From: Paragonimus westermani
Lineage: Eukaryota > Platyhelminthes > Trematoda > Plagiorchiida > Troglotrematidae
Length of the DNA: 64,000 nt
Assembly (NCBI GenBank): GCA_008508345.1
Contig: QNGE01001231.1
Span: 25,571-89,570 of the forward strand
Reading direction: 5' to 3'
The first letter of the stretch is position 1. Each line of letters opens with the position of its first letter. The position numbers were made by a program, and so were the translations under genes. Below, piece after piece: positions 1 to 11,735 of the stretch. Under the pieces are notes generated by a model. It was not told the origin of the DNA and did no database searches. It saw nothing but the letters and a program-made list of their open reading frames with translations.

Positions 1-99
1 TATATATATAGGGTTTGCTGTTTCTTCATGGTTGTGTGGCAGTTAAGCATTGGTGTGAACCACTGATGTATTGCTGTCTATGATGATGCTGCTTATGCA
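1..99 (+). repeat. Rep-A dispersed repeat, 3' tail fragment
   Basis: The first 99 bases hold the 3' end of a repeat family seen at least four more times here (7.3, 11.4, 37.8 and 49.3 kb). The recognisable block reads CTTCATGGTTGTGTGGCAGT, followed by CACTGATGTATTGCTG and a short ATGATG tract. The window edge cuts off the 5' part. A tail in a trinucleotide microsatellite is usual for SINEs and for LINEs that end in simple repeats. No coding capacity is seen and the family is not identified by name. Confidence 0.7.
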
Positions 100-3000
100 C
101 ATCATATCTGACTAGTTAGTTATCATTACGTCACTCGGTCATGGCTTGCTTTCGATCTTCTGATCGAAATGGTGATCGGTATTGCGTTTCATGTGGCTAT
201 CAAGTTGAATGTTATATCAGACTTCGTGAATATGCATTCTCAAGTTATAACATGGATGCTCAGTGGGATTGAGGTCGTACAGTCTTGTTTGTCAACGATA
301 AATTTTTATTTCGGCAGTCTCCCTGAATGTTCCGAATATTTTTGCTGAAGCTAAAGTTCTATTACCGCCTGTACCCCATACCGGTGTCGATCATTCGCCT
401 TCAAAACGTACCCACAGAAGGTAAGAATTGATGCATCTTGTACAGCGTTGATCCTCACATGATAAGTCAGCGTTCATCGTCTACAGTCCCTTGTCTTCCC
501 TGTTAGAAGCCTGATCGCTAAGGCCGATGAAACACGCTGAGAACATCACCAAACATCCTGTAAAGTTCGCTCGTTTTTTCTCTGCGTCTATCCGTTTCTT
601 TACAAATTTTTGTCAATTAATCTATTTTCTAATCCACTCACGTTAGTGAAGGTCATCCGCACGTGAATGACGTTTCTAATTTACAGCGGTGTCGAATCCA
701 GTTGCTTGGGTTTTCAGCCCAAGAAGTTGGTGATTGAAATTTTAAGGCTGGAGAAAACTCTTATGAACATGATTAAAGTATGGTGACAAATTTGACCTTG
801 TTTACGTTCGGTGGGTTTCTCTAGCCCTAAGTCATCTGATGTGGGCCTGGAAGGGCATCATTTTAGAGTGAAACTAAGGCGTGTGTGCTGAGCACTGCTA
901 CTGACCTGGATTTCTGAACAGCGAATTAGTGGAGAAAAATATTCAGTTCTCCCGGAAAGATTACATTGTGTACGTGGGGGTGTATTGTTTCCGTTCGGTT
1001 TGCGAACTTTCTCTTACAGAAATAATGCGTTGCTTATTCAGATACTTATTACTATACTATTTGGTGTTTAACACTCAGAATCCATGACCCAATTTACTAA
1101 CTTTGCCGCGTATTTTTTCAAAAATGTATACATTTTACATACAAGTTTTCGTTTCTCGCCATATTTGTGACCAAACCGGAATTTGTTTTAGAAAACTTCT
1201 AGGCAGTCAATGGAAGTGCTTGTTTTTGGTCTTCTTTTACTCGTTACTCAGCTTTCTCCGGATTCCCGTCGGGATTAGGTGAGGTAATAGTTACTCAGAG
1301 GACATTGGCTAGTCTTATTTTGCTATCAGGACAGGTAAATAATTGCGTCTACTACTTAGAAAACCTTTTGTAATCTGGTACCTATATGAAAGCTGTCCGG
1401 AAATTACGAATGGATCTGAGCGTGTAGGAGTTATGGGGAATTTATCGGAATCAATCTGACAACCCTACCTAACTTGGCTGTACAGCGTCACAGGAGTTGT
1501 CAGGTACTATCGTCGATGATGCAATGATCTTCAAGTATCCCCTTTTGGTTGAATTACTGGACTGTTGTTCATCACTTTCGAAGTATCTTCTCTTGTCGAA
1601 CCGAGAACGTGAAGCTACAGCTGTTTGGTTGCGTTATCTCCTGTGTGCGTAAACCGGAAGCTGCTTAAGCACTCGGCTAGTTATGGCTGGTCATTGACGA
1701 ACCTCTGTAATCCCACTTCTATGGACTTTCCTGATTGTCCCTCTGTTAGACGATTACATACCCTATTTCACACCATGCTACGCACATCTGACTGGACTAA
1801 GTGGATGCCCGTCATATCTAAGCCGTTGACAGGCCAGCTTGATTGTACGTCATAGAACCTAAACTTGTGTGTCTCTTTTCTGTTTTTAGATGGTGGATGC
1901 TCATATTGACGATTCAGCGTTTGCACAACTAGTTACGGTATACACCCCGAGCCAGACCGATTAATGAACAGTAGCTATTTTCAATCTAAGAACAGCGGAA
2001 AAAATTTGTGGCTCTATATGAGCGAGGAGAGTCGTCTCCAACTGACAATAGATAGTTCCCCTTGTTTTTTTATCATCCTTTCTGTGTAAAAATTATACTA
2101 GAGTTGGTTCAGCTATGTTTGACGAAAACATGCAGCAAAATACTGCTTTTCTAGCGTACTAAATATTTCGCGTTTCCAGTTGTGTGCTGATCGTTTGAAC
2201 TAGACTATTCTCTGACAAAGCTCAGGTGCTAGACGGTGAAGCCGGATTTCTACGTCGCGTGCGTTAACCCGACCGACCAGCAAGTGAAACGACGAAGTAA
2301 AAATCACAGGTGGAGACGGTTGAATCAGTTTGATAAATCTCTTTATACCTGTCACAAACTTGAACTTGAACCTCAGTTGTACAGTGAAAAATATTTATAA
2401 ATGACTTGTACGTGTAAAAAAAAGGTCGTGGTCTAACAATCCAACGCAAATTGAGATAATAAGTTGCTGTATGCGATGATGCGTGGTTAACTATATTTCT
2501 AATCTCATTGTCTGCTGCGCGTCTGGATTTTATTTCTCCAACTTTTCACACATGGTGCTTAGTAATGGACATTTTAACTGGCCGCATTCCCTTGAGGGGA
2601 TGGGTCGCAATTAGGGTTTATCAATGGTCATTCCCGTAGTAGAGAAGATACAAAAATATCACGTAGTCACAACCGTAGCTGCGGGAGTTTGTATGGACTT
2701 TTAAAATGTAAAATTATGTTATACGATTCGTTGACACCGACCCCACTTTTCATTACCGACAGTTCGTTAGTGTTTTCGATCGCCCCATCTCCCCAGAAAG
2801 GCATCTCAGCTTACAGTATTGCTAAAAGTAGTAAAAGCGGCTAATGCATTTGTCAAATTTGGTCACCTGTCTCATCGTCACAACGTCGACTTGGTGACTA
2901 AAGGCATGGTTTACATTGTGTTCGGTTGTACTCTGCAGATCAGGGACAAGGTTCGCCAGTATGGAAGGTGCATAAAAGCTTTCAGTATCCGGCCACTATT

Positions 3001-5179
3001 TTGTCTGTCTGATAGCGTCCATTAGATTTGGTAGTTGGGTGAGCGACACAACAGGTATACTTGGGAAGTGGACAGGCTCACGACCGATAGCTCAGGTAGT
3101 GAGAATGCAGTCTGCGCTGGCTGGTTCATGCACTCCGTATCCTAGTAAGAGTCTGCCCTAGCGTATTGTTCAATGCAGCTGATGTTTTTGTGATAGCGTG
3201 ATCGTGGGCTGTGACAGCAATAACGATCCTGCTGAGCAAGATTGACAGGTGTCGTTTGCTAGGTCGCGACTGAACGATTATCTGCGTGGCTGATTGGAAA
3301 TGATCCCGGACGTGCAGCCAGTGACAAGCCCATATTAGGGGCGGAGTATTTTCGACCCTTGTTTATGATTTTCCACTATTTTTTTCGAATACTTCTTATT
3401 TCATACATTTTGTATTTAGTTATTCAGTCGTTTTGTGGACTACTCTCAAAGTTAGCAGCTGATGCAGCTGAACACTAACTACACATATACGTATGCATAT
3501 AAAAAAGTGAGATAGTGACGTGGGTGTGTAGGTGTCAGAGAAGCATCCGGCGCAGGATAAACTGTTATCGGTTATGTTAGTTAGTGTGATTACAGTTACA
3601 CGAAAACAACCGGTGAATTCAGCCATAGCCACCTGAAAACACACCCTGTCTTACTTCTGGAAGTGTTTACTGTCTCGAGGAAGTAGACTACTTTCAGGAT
3701 AAACAACAGACAGAAATTCGAATTACTCGTCAGTAAACATCCTGAGTGTTGGAACATATGCGGGACTGTCCTCACTGTAACGACCTGAAGTTGGCTTTAA
3801 CTTTATCGGAGAATAGTTAAGTTTAAGGGATCGATACAACCCTTCGAACATGAATATTGGTAGATGTGAAATACCAGACGTTCTCCGCTCGACGCCTGTA
3901 TCTGCTGCTCTCTCCGCTTGCGTGAGCAAACACTTGGGTGGTTCTTCCCGCGCCTCGTTCGCCCGACTGTATCATGCCAGATTTCATACAAGAATGATTA
4001 GGATTCAACTCAATCGTGAGTGTCACCCTCCTCTCGTCTTCCTTCCCTCCGCACAATTTCCGTGCTGCCCATGGCAGCATACTCAAACATATGGATCTCT
4101 GGACACGTGCGAAAACATCGACTTTTCCACTTTCCTAATTAGTACGCTCTAACCAGGACCGTGTTTGGGGTGCTCCAGCTTTTCGTTCCATCCCATTCTT
4201 TACGCCCCGCCTAACACCGGAACGGCTGGAAATGTTGCTGCCAACGTACTACTCAGAAGTGAGACCAGTTGTACAAAACTTGATTGGTCAATGTAAAATT
4301 TGGTTAATCCTAAAATGCCTCCTAACTATTGTAATTTCGGCTTGACTGGATATGGTCCGACCATTTAATGTATTAGGCCTAATGAAAAATATAGTATTTA
4401 TAGATAAAACACCCCGTCACAACTTTAGCTTATGGAACCGCATATTTTGTTTGATGACTTAGAATATCAGATTTAACTTAAGATGTCCCTTAAGATAGTG
4501 GCGGTAGCAGGAACGGCCAACACTCGGGCTTTACATGAGACGAGCGGTTGTTTTTAGTTTCAAGGCAAAAAAATTGCCTGAGTCAACAGTTCACGTACAC
4601 ATAGGGCCGGACGGCGATTACCGACTAGTGTTGCCACAGAAAAGGCGGAAAATCTCACGTTTCGATTACCCAGTAACACATCCACCAAGTTGATCAAGTC
4701 GATAACGTGATCTGTTTCCATTATGCCTTGCAGTAGATGAGGTTGGGTTTCTTTTCTGACATTCCATTGTCATTGTCTGATGCGCTCTTGCATCCAGTTT
4801 GGTTACTTTTATTGCTCGTTATTCATGGTAGTTTGATTTTTCAGGGTGTGCTGCCGGATAGAGGCTGGTTGCTCCTTGTTGGTTAGTGCTGGTATTATTC
4901 CACCATGAACATCGATTCAGTATCCATCTCCATCACGTCTGCATATCAGGTCTACCCGTAACATCTGTGCATTCATTGCAGGCACGTCAAGCATTTCTTC
5001 GCGAGCGGTCAGTGACTAATGTTGGAGTGTGCTCCAAGGAATAGCTGTTCAGATGTTAAAAAAAAAGACTGCCTTGTGTGTGTGAATTACTATTCTGAAG
5101 TGCACCTACAACCGTAGATCACCAGCATGTCAAATTTCTAGGTGCCATTATAGAATAGTACCAACAGTGCCAGTCCACC
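100..5179. other. Interval without recognisable gene
   Basis: About 5 kb of AT-rich sequence with only short open frames (the longest about 100 codons, near 3850-4152, with overlapping frames on the other strand). None shows a recognisable domain and the lengths fit chance. A weak tRNA-like block near 3083 is listed separately. I see no repeat shared with the rest of the window. Confidence 0.5.
3083..3145 (+). repeat. tRNA-like block, possible decayed SINE head
   Basis: A stretch with an A-box-like TAGCTCAGGTAG (about 3088-3099) and a B-box-like GGTTCATGCAC about 25 bases after it. The order matches an RNA polymerase III internal promoter, though the spacing is somewhat short. I cannot fold a full cloverleaf with a 7-bp acceptor stem, so a working tRNA gene is not supported. 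It could be an old tRNA-derived SINE head or coincidence. Confidence 0.25.
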
Positions 5180-5965
5180 AATTACATTCGACAGCTGGAT
5201 TTCATCGTCCAACTTCAAGTGATTGACGAAGACTTTTTTAAATCCGCAAAATCCGAGGGTTCATCAACGCCGCAGATGTACGGTTTATCCACAACACATC
5301 CGAGGTGTCACTTAGGCCAACTTTATTTATAATCAGCGTTCCACAACAATAACTAGCGCGGTGGTTGATACACAGGCCTGAATTTCGTTAAAAAGAAAGT
5401 TTGGCACATGCACTCTCAAATATTCGTCTGATGTGATTGGAGACCTGGACGTAGCCAGCCTAGCTCATGAATTCATATTTTAAACAAACGTTCAATCACT
5501 GCTTATGACGGCTGCATTGCACGAATCGGTAAAAATTTGTATGCGATCTGGTTGACATGGAAGAGTTGAAAATTCCTACGAATCTATCAAGACTGCACGG
5601 AGAGCATCAGGTTTAATTTTCGGAATAAAATCCTTCGATAATTAGTTGGAGTGGCCGTGGGGGCCCGTTAGGACGGGTGCTTGCTGACTTTTTCATACTG
5701 ATGATAGAAAATTGTCTTACTGAGGAAGATTCGACAATCGGTCGGTAGCATCGTAACACGGTTGACCAACCGTTATGCTCATATGACGGTCACTCGTGAA
5801 CTGGAATAAGACGGTGCTAACCATTTGTAGATATCCGCGTTAGCTGAGGGGACGATGATGCACTTAACAGGTTTGTCGAAAGCCACAATGAACCGACCTT
5901 ACATTCCTATGAACCTAATCGTTCAGCATAGTGTCATCCACTCCGTTTTGATGTTTGTTTAATTT
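5180..5965 (+). pseudogene. Penelope-like element reverse transcriptase, heavily decayed
   Basis: Piecewise translation across shifting frames gives the conserved blocks of a PLE RT in the right order. GSSTPQMYGL lies near 5257-5287. VSLRPTLFIISVPQQ near 5304-5348 is followed by a stop and LARWL. VGVAVG lies at 5645-5662. PLGRVLADFFILMIE lies at 5665-5709, in a different frame from VGVAVG. DALNRFVESH is near 5857-5886. These match the PLE landmarks 'PQMYGLPK', 'LRPI', 'GVAMGSPLGP' and the post-catalytic region. The YVDD catalytic box appears as RYAHMT, so the active-site aspartates are lost. At least three frameshifts and many stops show it is long dead. The GIY-YIG part expected downstream is not contiguous; the PLE 3' ends at 8.1-10 kb may belong to another insertion. 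Confidence 0.75.
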
Positions 5966-7267
5966 TTCATGTCATCCCATTAGCCTTATATATGTTGTTA
6001 TTCACTACTAAATAGACAATACAGTGCCCGTCCTATTGGTACGTTAAGATTTACCAACCAAACCTATTGTTTTGTATTACTTATTGATAGATTCGAATCC
6101 GGCTTCTGCGACCGCTGTCTACGTTACAGCAGTCTGACATTATCTGTGGTTAGACAGCTAACTATCGATCGTGGTTGACCTGTCAATCCTAGTTGGAGTG
6201 TGGAAATTGAGGCGATCCAGATGACGAATCTCAGAAGCATTGTGGATGCTCGGAATGACTTTGTGGGTGTGAATCTAAACGGCTTGTTCGGTACAGAGGT
6301 TTCACAAGGGGCTTTGGAAACTTGCGCCAAGTAAACAACCTATGGAAAGGATTAATTGTTCCTAAGGGATACAATGGCGACTTCGTGCGCTCCCTTGAAA
6401 AACGTTGCACTAACCGTGCCAATTACCCCCTTCTGTATACACTGTGGATTACAGTTCTCAATGCCGTTTGAGATTCACCATGTACGTCAATCTGGCCTCC
6501 AGGTTACTTTAGGTCTCCCCATCATATCTAGGCTGGACATAATCGACCTTCAATTGTCGGAGTATTCATACCGATGACCAAATCATTCGCTTGCGTGATC
6601 CAACCCCGACCACCTGCGTAATGTGGAGTATGATATCTACACAGCGATACACTTACCCGCTATAGGACCGAAGATGCGACTATTGGGTCGTGCGTTCAGT
6701 ACACAGCGCAGTTGCCACGGCAGTGGGATTGCACCATACGTCTACCCATCACAGACTTCTCGGCGTAGTGTCCATCCATTTTTTGTCCCCAAATTTCGAC
6801 ATTTTAGACGCTGTAGCTCATGTCTGTGTGCACGAAGTTTGAACTTGTCAGGCCACCCGGTGTTCACAGTACAGTTTTTTATCTCACGCCATTTCTACTG
6901 TCTATTCGATAATTCGAATGGACGACATGTACTTAGTCGCCCATAATCCTATACGAGTTGACCCACCACATCAGAGTGGCTGAAGTGGGGTCGGTGTGTT
7001 TCGTGGTATATGTAGGCTATTGCCATATAATATTAGACCTCAATAGTGAGTGTGCACTGTCCATCAAGTTGTCATGGTCTTGACTGCATATTGTTTAATA
7101 CAATCTCACACATATCCAGTCAAATTTTGTTTCTATTTGTTTGTTGTGTATCATCTATTTGTTTTGCTCTTGTAACTTATGCGAACAAACAAGCTGATAA
7201 CTTATTGCAGACTGAACTCTTCGATCTGTTGTGATTCGAGTGTTGAAGGAAACCTAATGATTCAATT
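5966..7267. other. Interval without recognisable gene
   Basis: The RT-like reading of the preceding PLE fades out after about 5965. Open frames here (up to 107 codons at 6623-6946) show no domain I recognise. The linker and C-terminal part of the PLE would be expected in this space but could not be read. Confidence 0.45.
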
Positions 7268-7840
7268 CCCCTAGTATCGACCAAAAACCCCACTACATCG
7301 TCTGCACATGTCTCCGATAAATCAATAGCTGATAACGAGCCCTATATTATCTTGCACTGGCCTCAAAGCAATCCCCTTCAGTTAAACCGACGAACTGAAG
7401 ATTCCGGTATCTCTGCACACTTGTCGAGCCAACACTCTCCACGGGTGTCAATGGGATCGTTGTTCGAACACGGGGTATTGGGAAACGCGCAATCACCAAA
7501 TCGTGCTGTTTGGGGCACACATTTGCAACTCGGTTGTTTGTTTGCAAGGTGTAGGCACCTCGATAATGATGATGATGATGACATTTGTTCGCGTTGTCTT
7601 GTTAACTCATAGTGGCGTGTGAGACTCGTGGTACGGTAAACGACAACAATAAACTATCCAGTTTACCCGCTGCGTACTTTTGGACGCAAATATCGACACT
7701 GCACTGCGTGATTCGAAATGATATCCTCAACCTATAAAAGTCACGGTTGACAGCTGTATGTTAATACTTTTCTGACTACGATCTGATGGATCAGACAATT
7801 GGTTATCGGTTTGAGGTCAAATCTAGTGTGGATGAGACTC
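7268..7840 (+). repeat. Inverted duplication, left arm
   Basis: This 573-bp block is the reverse complement of 11006-11814. The match runs from CCCCTAGTATCGACC at 7268 to GTGTGGATG and GACTC at 7836-7840, with essentially no substitutions seen between the arms outside one internal length difference. The arms contain both a Rep-A copy and its flanking DNA, so this is a segmental inverted duplication, not two independent insertions. The left arm lacks about 230 bp present in the right arm (the Rep-A 3' end and most of the trinucleotide tract). Small open frames inside are identical in the two arms and have no recognisable product. Confidence 0.92.
7340..7580 (+). repeat. Rep-A copy with deleted 3' part
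   Basis: This Rep-A copy runs from TTGCACTGGCCTCAAAGC through GTTTGTTTGCAAGGTGTAGG to CACCTCGAT. It then jumps directly into (ATG)5 at 7566-7580. The segment that normally lies between, seen in the right arm and in the 49-kb copy, is missing, including the CACTGATGTATTGCTG block. The deletion therefore happened in this arm after the duplication. Confidence 0.75.
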
Positions 7841-8142
7841 GGAAGGCGCGAAAACGAACGGAAGCTTTCTGCGCGTTTACAACTAGCAATACATACAGGC
7901 GACAACTCCAAGTATTGTTGTGGTGGCAGGCTATCAACGTCAAGCCTAACGCAAATTCCTGGGTGATGCAACACTGTGTTTATTGGTGGCATTGTTAATG
8001 GTGCGGATGTGTGCATTCTGATTGTGATTTACAATGTGACCAGCAAGGTTTCGCAAAAGTTGAGTGCTGTGACTATCGTGTACTGGGCTTTAAGTGGACA
8101 ATGATGTGATCCAGCAGCACGAGTTATCTTATCGTTCAATAG
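7841..8142. other. Spacer between left arm and PLE end
   Basis: A 300-bp stretch between the left arm and the GIY-YIG reading frame. A 70-codon open frame (7786-7998) starts inside the arm and runs into it, without a recognisable domain. Near 8119-8139 the frame of the GIY-YIG domain already reads TSYLIVQ before a stop at 8140-8142, so the PLE fragment may start slightly upstream. Confidence 0.4.
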
Positions 8143-8511
8143 CTGCCTAAGTTTTCCTCGTCCTTTTGTGTTTATGATCTCACCTGCTGTTGTCAAGCAG
8201 GTTACGTTGGGAGAGCCACAAGACGGCTATCAGAAAGGATTCGTGAACAACTTCCGAAAATGCTTCTCAACGATTCGATAAAGCCCATTTCCAGTGCAAT
8301 CGGTTCTCACTTAATTGACACCGGTCATCAAATTGAGCCAGATGAAGCCTTCCGAGTTATCTACCAGGTTCGTCAAGCTCACTCCAGAGGTGTCAAGTTG
8401 CGATTGTTATCAACAGCTGAGGCTATTGCTATCAGACTCTACCACCCCTGATTGTGTACCGAAAAACAGTTCGTGCAAACCTCTTCCACTTCGTTGATTC
8501 TCACTTGACAA
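8143..8511 (+). pseudogene. Penelope-like element GIY-YIG endonuclease domain
   Basis: In one frame from 8143 the translation contains a cysteine-rich lead (FCVYDLTCCC). GYVGRATRRLSERIREQLP (8203-8259) follows, the GIY-YIG-type core with the conserved arginine helix. SAIGSHLIDTGHQIE comes next, then LLSTAEAIAIRLYHP. This is the order found in the C-terminal nuclease of PLEs, which nicks DNA for target-primed reverse transcription. A TGA at 8449-8451 interrupts the usual 'P-x-LC' ending, and LCTEKQF continues in frame behind it. A stop also lies at 8140-8142. No RT is joined upstream, so this is a 3' end of an element. The same TGA occurs in the second tandem copy. Confidence 0.85.
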
Positions 8512-9193
8512 ATTGGTTTTGAGAAGAAAGACTGCTCTTCAGAGCTGCAGAATTCCTTTGACCTCTGTCTGTCAAATTGTGTGGTAAATAACAATTGAGA
8601 TTTTAGAACTGCAACACTTTTATTCTTGACTTCAGATTCATTAATTTTATCCAGACAAACCTAGTACTGAGGACCGTTCACCCAAAATAACGTTCATTGT
8701 GAGGTTTTTGGGTTGCAGCGGCCATTAACCAGTTCAGTTTCCTCCAGCTAACCGATCGATGTTGGTTGACAAAACGATTGAAACGACCATTGTGAAGTCT
8801 CTGATACGATAACAAACTTTGAAAAGACAAATCGATAAACGGTCAGAAATTCCTGTTTGGGGAAGGAGTTGATGTACTATAAGTGGATCTGGCGAACAGC
8901 ATAAAATGTACTTTTGAATAAGCACTTTTTGTAGTAAAAGTCCGTTTTTCTTTAATCATCTAAATGGATACAAACTTCATAAAAGTTATCCGTTTTAAGT
9001 TGACCTTTGTGTGTTGTGCGCATCATTGGTTAACATTAGGAAATTATAGGAGTGAGAAGATGAAAGCCTCTATAGACTTTTTTAAAATAGCAACTCACCT
9101 CTTTTTAGGACTACGTTGATGCCCTTAATTGACGGAGAGGGTTTTCTATCAGTGATAAGGTTGATCGGAAAACCCCCAAATTGACAGATGATA
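8367..9193 (+). repeat. Tandem PLE 3' end, copy 1
   Basis: First of two direct repeats of about 827 bp. It starts inside the GIY-YIG domain (GGTTCGTCAAGC) and runs through the untranslated 3' region to TTGACAGATGATA. I count about 17 differences from copy 2, roughly 2 percent. The repeats are separated by only about five bases. PLEs are known for partial tandem copies that form 'pseudo-LTRs', and this arrangement fits that pattern. Confidence 0.9.
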
Positions 9194-9198
9194 TGCAA

Positions 9199-10024
9199 GG
9201 TTCGTCAAGCCCACTCCAGAGGTGTCAAGTTGCGATTGTTATCAACAGCTGAGGCTATTGCTATCAGACTCTACCACCCCTGACTGTGTACCGAAAAACA
9301 GTTCGTGCAAACCTCTTCCACTTCGTTGATTCTCACTTGACAAATTGGTTTTGAGAAGAAAGACTGCTTTTCAGAGCTGCAGAATTCCTTTGACCTCTGT
9401 CTGTCAAATTGTGTGGTAAATAAAAATTGAGATTTTAGAACTGCAACACTTTTATTCTTGACTTCAGATTCATTAATTTTATCCAGACAAACCTAGTACT
9501 GAGGACCGTTCACCCAAAATAACGTTCATTGTGAGGTTTTTGGGTTGCAGCGGCCATTAACCAGTTCGGTTTCCTCCAGCTAACCGATCGATGTTGGTTG
9601 ACAAAACGATTGAAACGACCATTGTGAAGTCTCTGATACGATAACAAACTTTGAAAAGACAAATCGATAAACGGTCAGAAATTCCTGTTTGGGGAAGGAG
9701 TTGATGTACTATAAATGGATTTGGCGAACAGCATAAAATGTACTTTTGAATAAGCACTTTTTTAGTAAAAGTCCGTTTTTCTTTAATCGTCTAAATGGAT
9801 ACAAACCTCATAAAAGTTATCCGTTTTAAGTTGACTTTTGTGTGTTGTGCGCATCATTGGATAACATTAGGAAATTATAGGAGTGGGAAAATGAAAGCCT
9901 CTATAGACTTTTTTAAAATAGCAACTCACCTCTTTTTAGGACTACGTTGATGCCCTTAATTGACGGAGAGGGTTTTCTATTAGTGATAAGGTTGATCGCA
10001 AAAACCCCAAATTGACAGATGATA
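9199..10024 (+). repeat. Tandem PLE 3' end, copy 2 (truncated GIY-YIG)
   Basis: Second direct repeat. It begins in mid-domain, at the codons for VRQAHSRG, so only the C-terminal third of the GIY-YIG domain is present, followed by the same stop and the same 3' region. It ends at GACAGATGATA (10024), where similarity to copy 1 stops. Differences from copy 1 are scattered single substitutions and one-base length changes, for example in the T-run near 9758. Confidence 0.9.
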
Positions 10025-10365
10025 CATTTGGGGCACACTTAGTGCGATGACTGAGGTTTCCGCGACCTAATCTCACGACAGTATTCAAATGCCCTCAAAT
10101 TCACTTAAACGATCTGTTGTTTTTCTAGTCACTTCGGTGAGACGAACGCTTTCGAACGTGCACATACCGCGGAGTACTACGTAAGCGCTTAGAGCTCGGA
10201 TCAGTTGGACAATTAGTTTCATATTTTAAACATTTCAAAATAAGTCACGGTCATGAAATATCCCATTTTTTGGTAGTTAACTCTGGAGGACAATGATGCT
10301 GGAAGTCAGCAGAACTTAACTTTTTTCAGGATAATGGGAACTTTTGGTTAACCGGTTAGTCTGGT
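10025..10365. other. Spacer between PLE copy 2 and SINE
   Basis: About 340 bases with no coding frame of note and no similarity to other parts of the window that I can see. Confidence 0.4.
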
Positions 10366-10578
10366 TACCAGTAAGCAGTCGAGGATTTGGTTGATTCCAA
10401 CTGAACCTCACTCACTTCTGATCGTAGCTTTCGCATTCAGAATTTCTTCCAGTTCGCCTCTTTCGAAAAGAAGCACTAAAATCGAGTTCCGCTTTTGTTG
10501 GAACTCATCAGTAGTACATGTCTTTCATGCCTGGCATTTGAAGTTCGGGCAACCCTTTTGACCACCGTGTAATTTACC
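10366..10578 (-). mobile_element. tRNA-derived SINE, full-length but diverged
   Basis: On the minus strand the order is a tRNA-like head (GGGTTGCCCGAACTTCAAAT), the linker ATGTACTACTGATGAG, the block GCTTCTTTTCGAAAGAGGC, and the tail AACCAAATCCTCGACTGC. The same order occurs in the plus-strand copy at 44.7 kb. The B box is degraded (ACTTCAAATGCC). The hammerhead-like core keeps CTGATGAG, but the following GAAA reads GGAA, so self-cleavage is unlikely. The copy lies between the PLE tandem and the right inverted arm. Confidence 0.75.
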
Positions 10579-11005
10579 TCACATTATGTATCACCGACTG
10601 CCAGTAGACAACTGTACATTTATCCGATATTGTAGACAGTGAAGTTGGTGATTGCAACGACAGTTCTCATAAGTGACATTACAATCCAAAAGTGGACTTG
10701 ATCAATCTTGCATTGGTAGATAAAAATGTTCAATGTAGAACACTTTTTGATCAAACTGGAAATCTGTTATGATTATAAATCTGGATGAAGATAATGATAA
10801 GAGGTAACAGCTGAGTAAACACTAGATGGTTTTTGATTACCAATATAAGTATCATATGGCATACTTTGCATTAGGTCTGACGTTGATATTCTGATAGTGT
10901 AACGATACATGGAGGTGGTGGTCTGTGATATTCAGTATCGCTATAAGGAGCGTACATCTGTACGGCTACGTTTACGGAAGGTTTCAATTTATCTTCGTGC
11001 TTTGA
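10579..11005. other. Spacer between SINE and right arm
   Basis: About 430 bases without a recognisable feature. Similarity to the left arm's inner flank fades quickly inside 11006. Confidence 0.4.
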
Positions 11006-11264
11006 GAGTCGCATCCACACTAGATTTGACCTCAAACCGATAACCAATTGTCTGATCCATCAGATCGTAGTCAGAAAAGTATTAACATACAGCTGTCAAC
11101 CGTGACTTTTATAGGTTGAGGATATCATTTCGAATCACGCAGTGCAGTGTCGATATTTGCGTCCAAAAGTACGCAGCGGGTAAACTGGATAGTTTATTGT
11201 TGTCGTTTACCGTACCACGAGTCTCACACGCCACTATGAGTTAACAAGACAACGCGAACAAATG

Positions 11265-11363
<99 letters not shown>
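11265..11363 (+). repeat. (TCA)33 microsatellite
   Basis: Thirty-three uninterrupted TCA units (99 bp), the 3' terminal tract of the minus-strand Rep-A copy. The left arm has only five units at the matching place. In one frame it gives a polyserine reading, which is a by-product of the repeat and not a protein. Confidence 0.97.
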
Positions 11364-11735
11364 ACAGCAATACATCAGTGGTTTACACTAATGCTTAACT
11401 GCCACACAACCATGAAGAAAATGCAAACCCGGTATAGGAAGAGAGAAGGAAAAAAGAAGGGGACGGGAAGGGACCTAACTACTGAAAATAACTACGTCTA
11501 TATTCAAACATTCAACATCGAGGTGCCTACACCTTGCAAACAAACAACCGAGTTGCAAATGTGTGCCCCAAACAGCACGATTTGGTGATTGCGCGTTTCC
11601 CAATACCCCGTGTTCGAACAACGATCCCATTGACACCCGTGGAGAGTGTTGGCTCGACAAGTGTGCAGAGATACCGGAATCTTCAGTTCGTCGGTTTAAC
11701 TGAAGGGGATTGCTTTGAGGCCAGTGCAAGATAAT
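11364..11735 (-). repeat. Rep-A copy, most complete in the window
   Basis: Read on the minus strand, this copy runs from TTGCACTGGCCTCAAAGC, through GTTTGCAAGGTGTAGGCACC and GTTGAATGTTTGAATATAGA, to CTTCATGGTTGTGTGGCAGT and CACTGATGTATTGCTG, and ends in (TGA)33. Short open frames on both strands have no recognisable domain. The structure (no ORF, microsatellite tail, several copies of different length) suggests a SINE or a truncated LINE 3' end, but I cannot name the family. Confidence 0.75.

Noticed and set aside
8650..8720. Hammerhead-like CTGAGGA in the PLE 3' region
   Set aside because: CTGAGGA fits the first half of the core, but no GAAA with a stem II lies at the right distance.
11262..11588. 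Polyserine open frame of 108 codons
   Set aside because: Produced by the (TCA)33 microsatellite and the adjoining Rep-A sequence, without a conserved frame.
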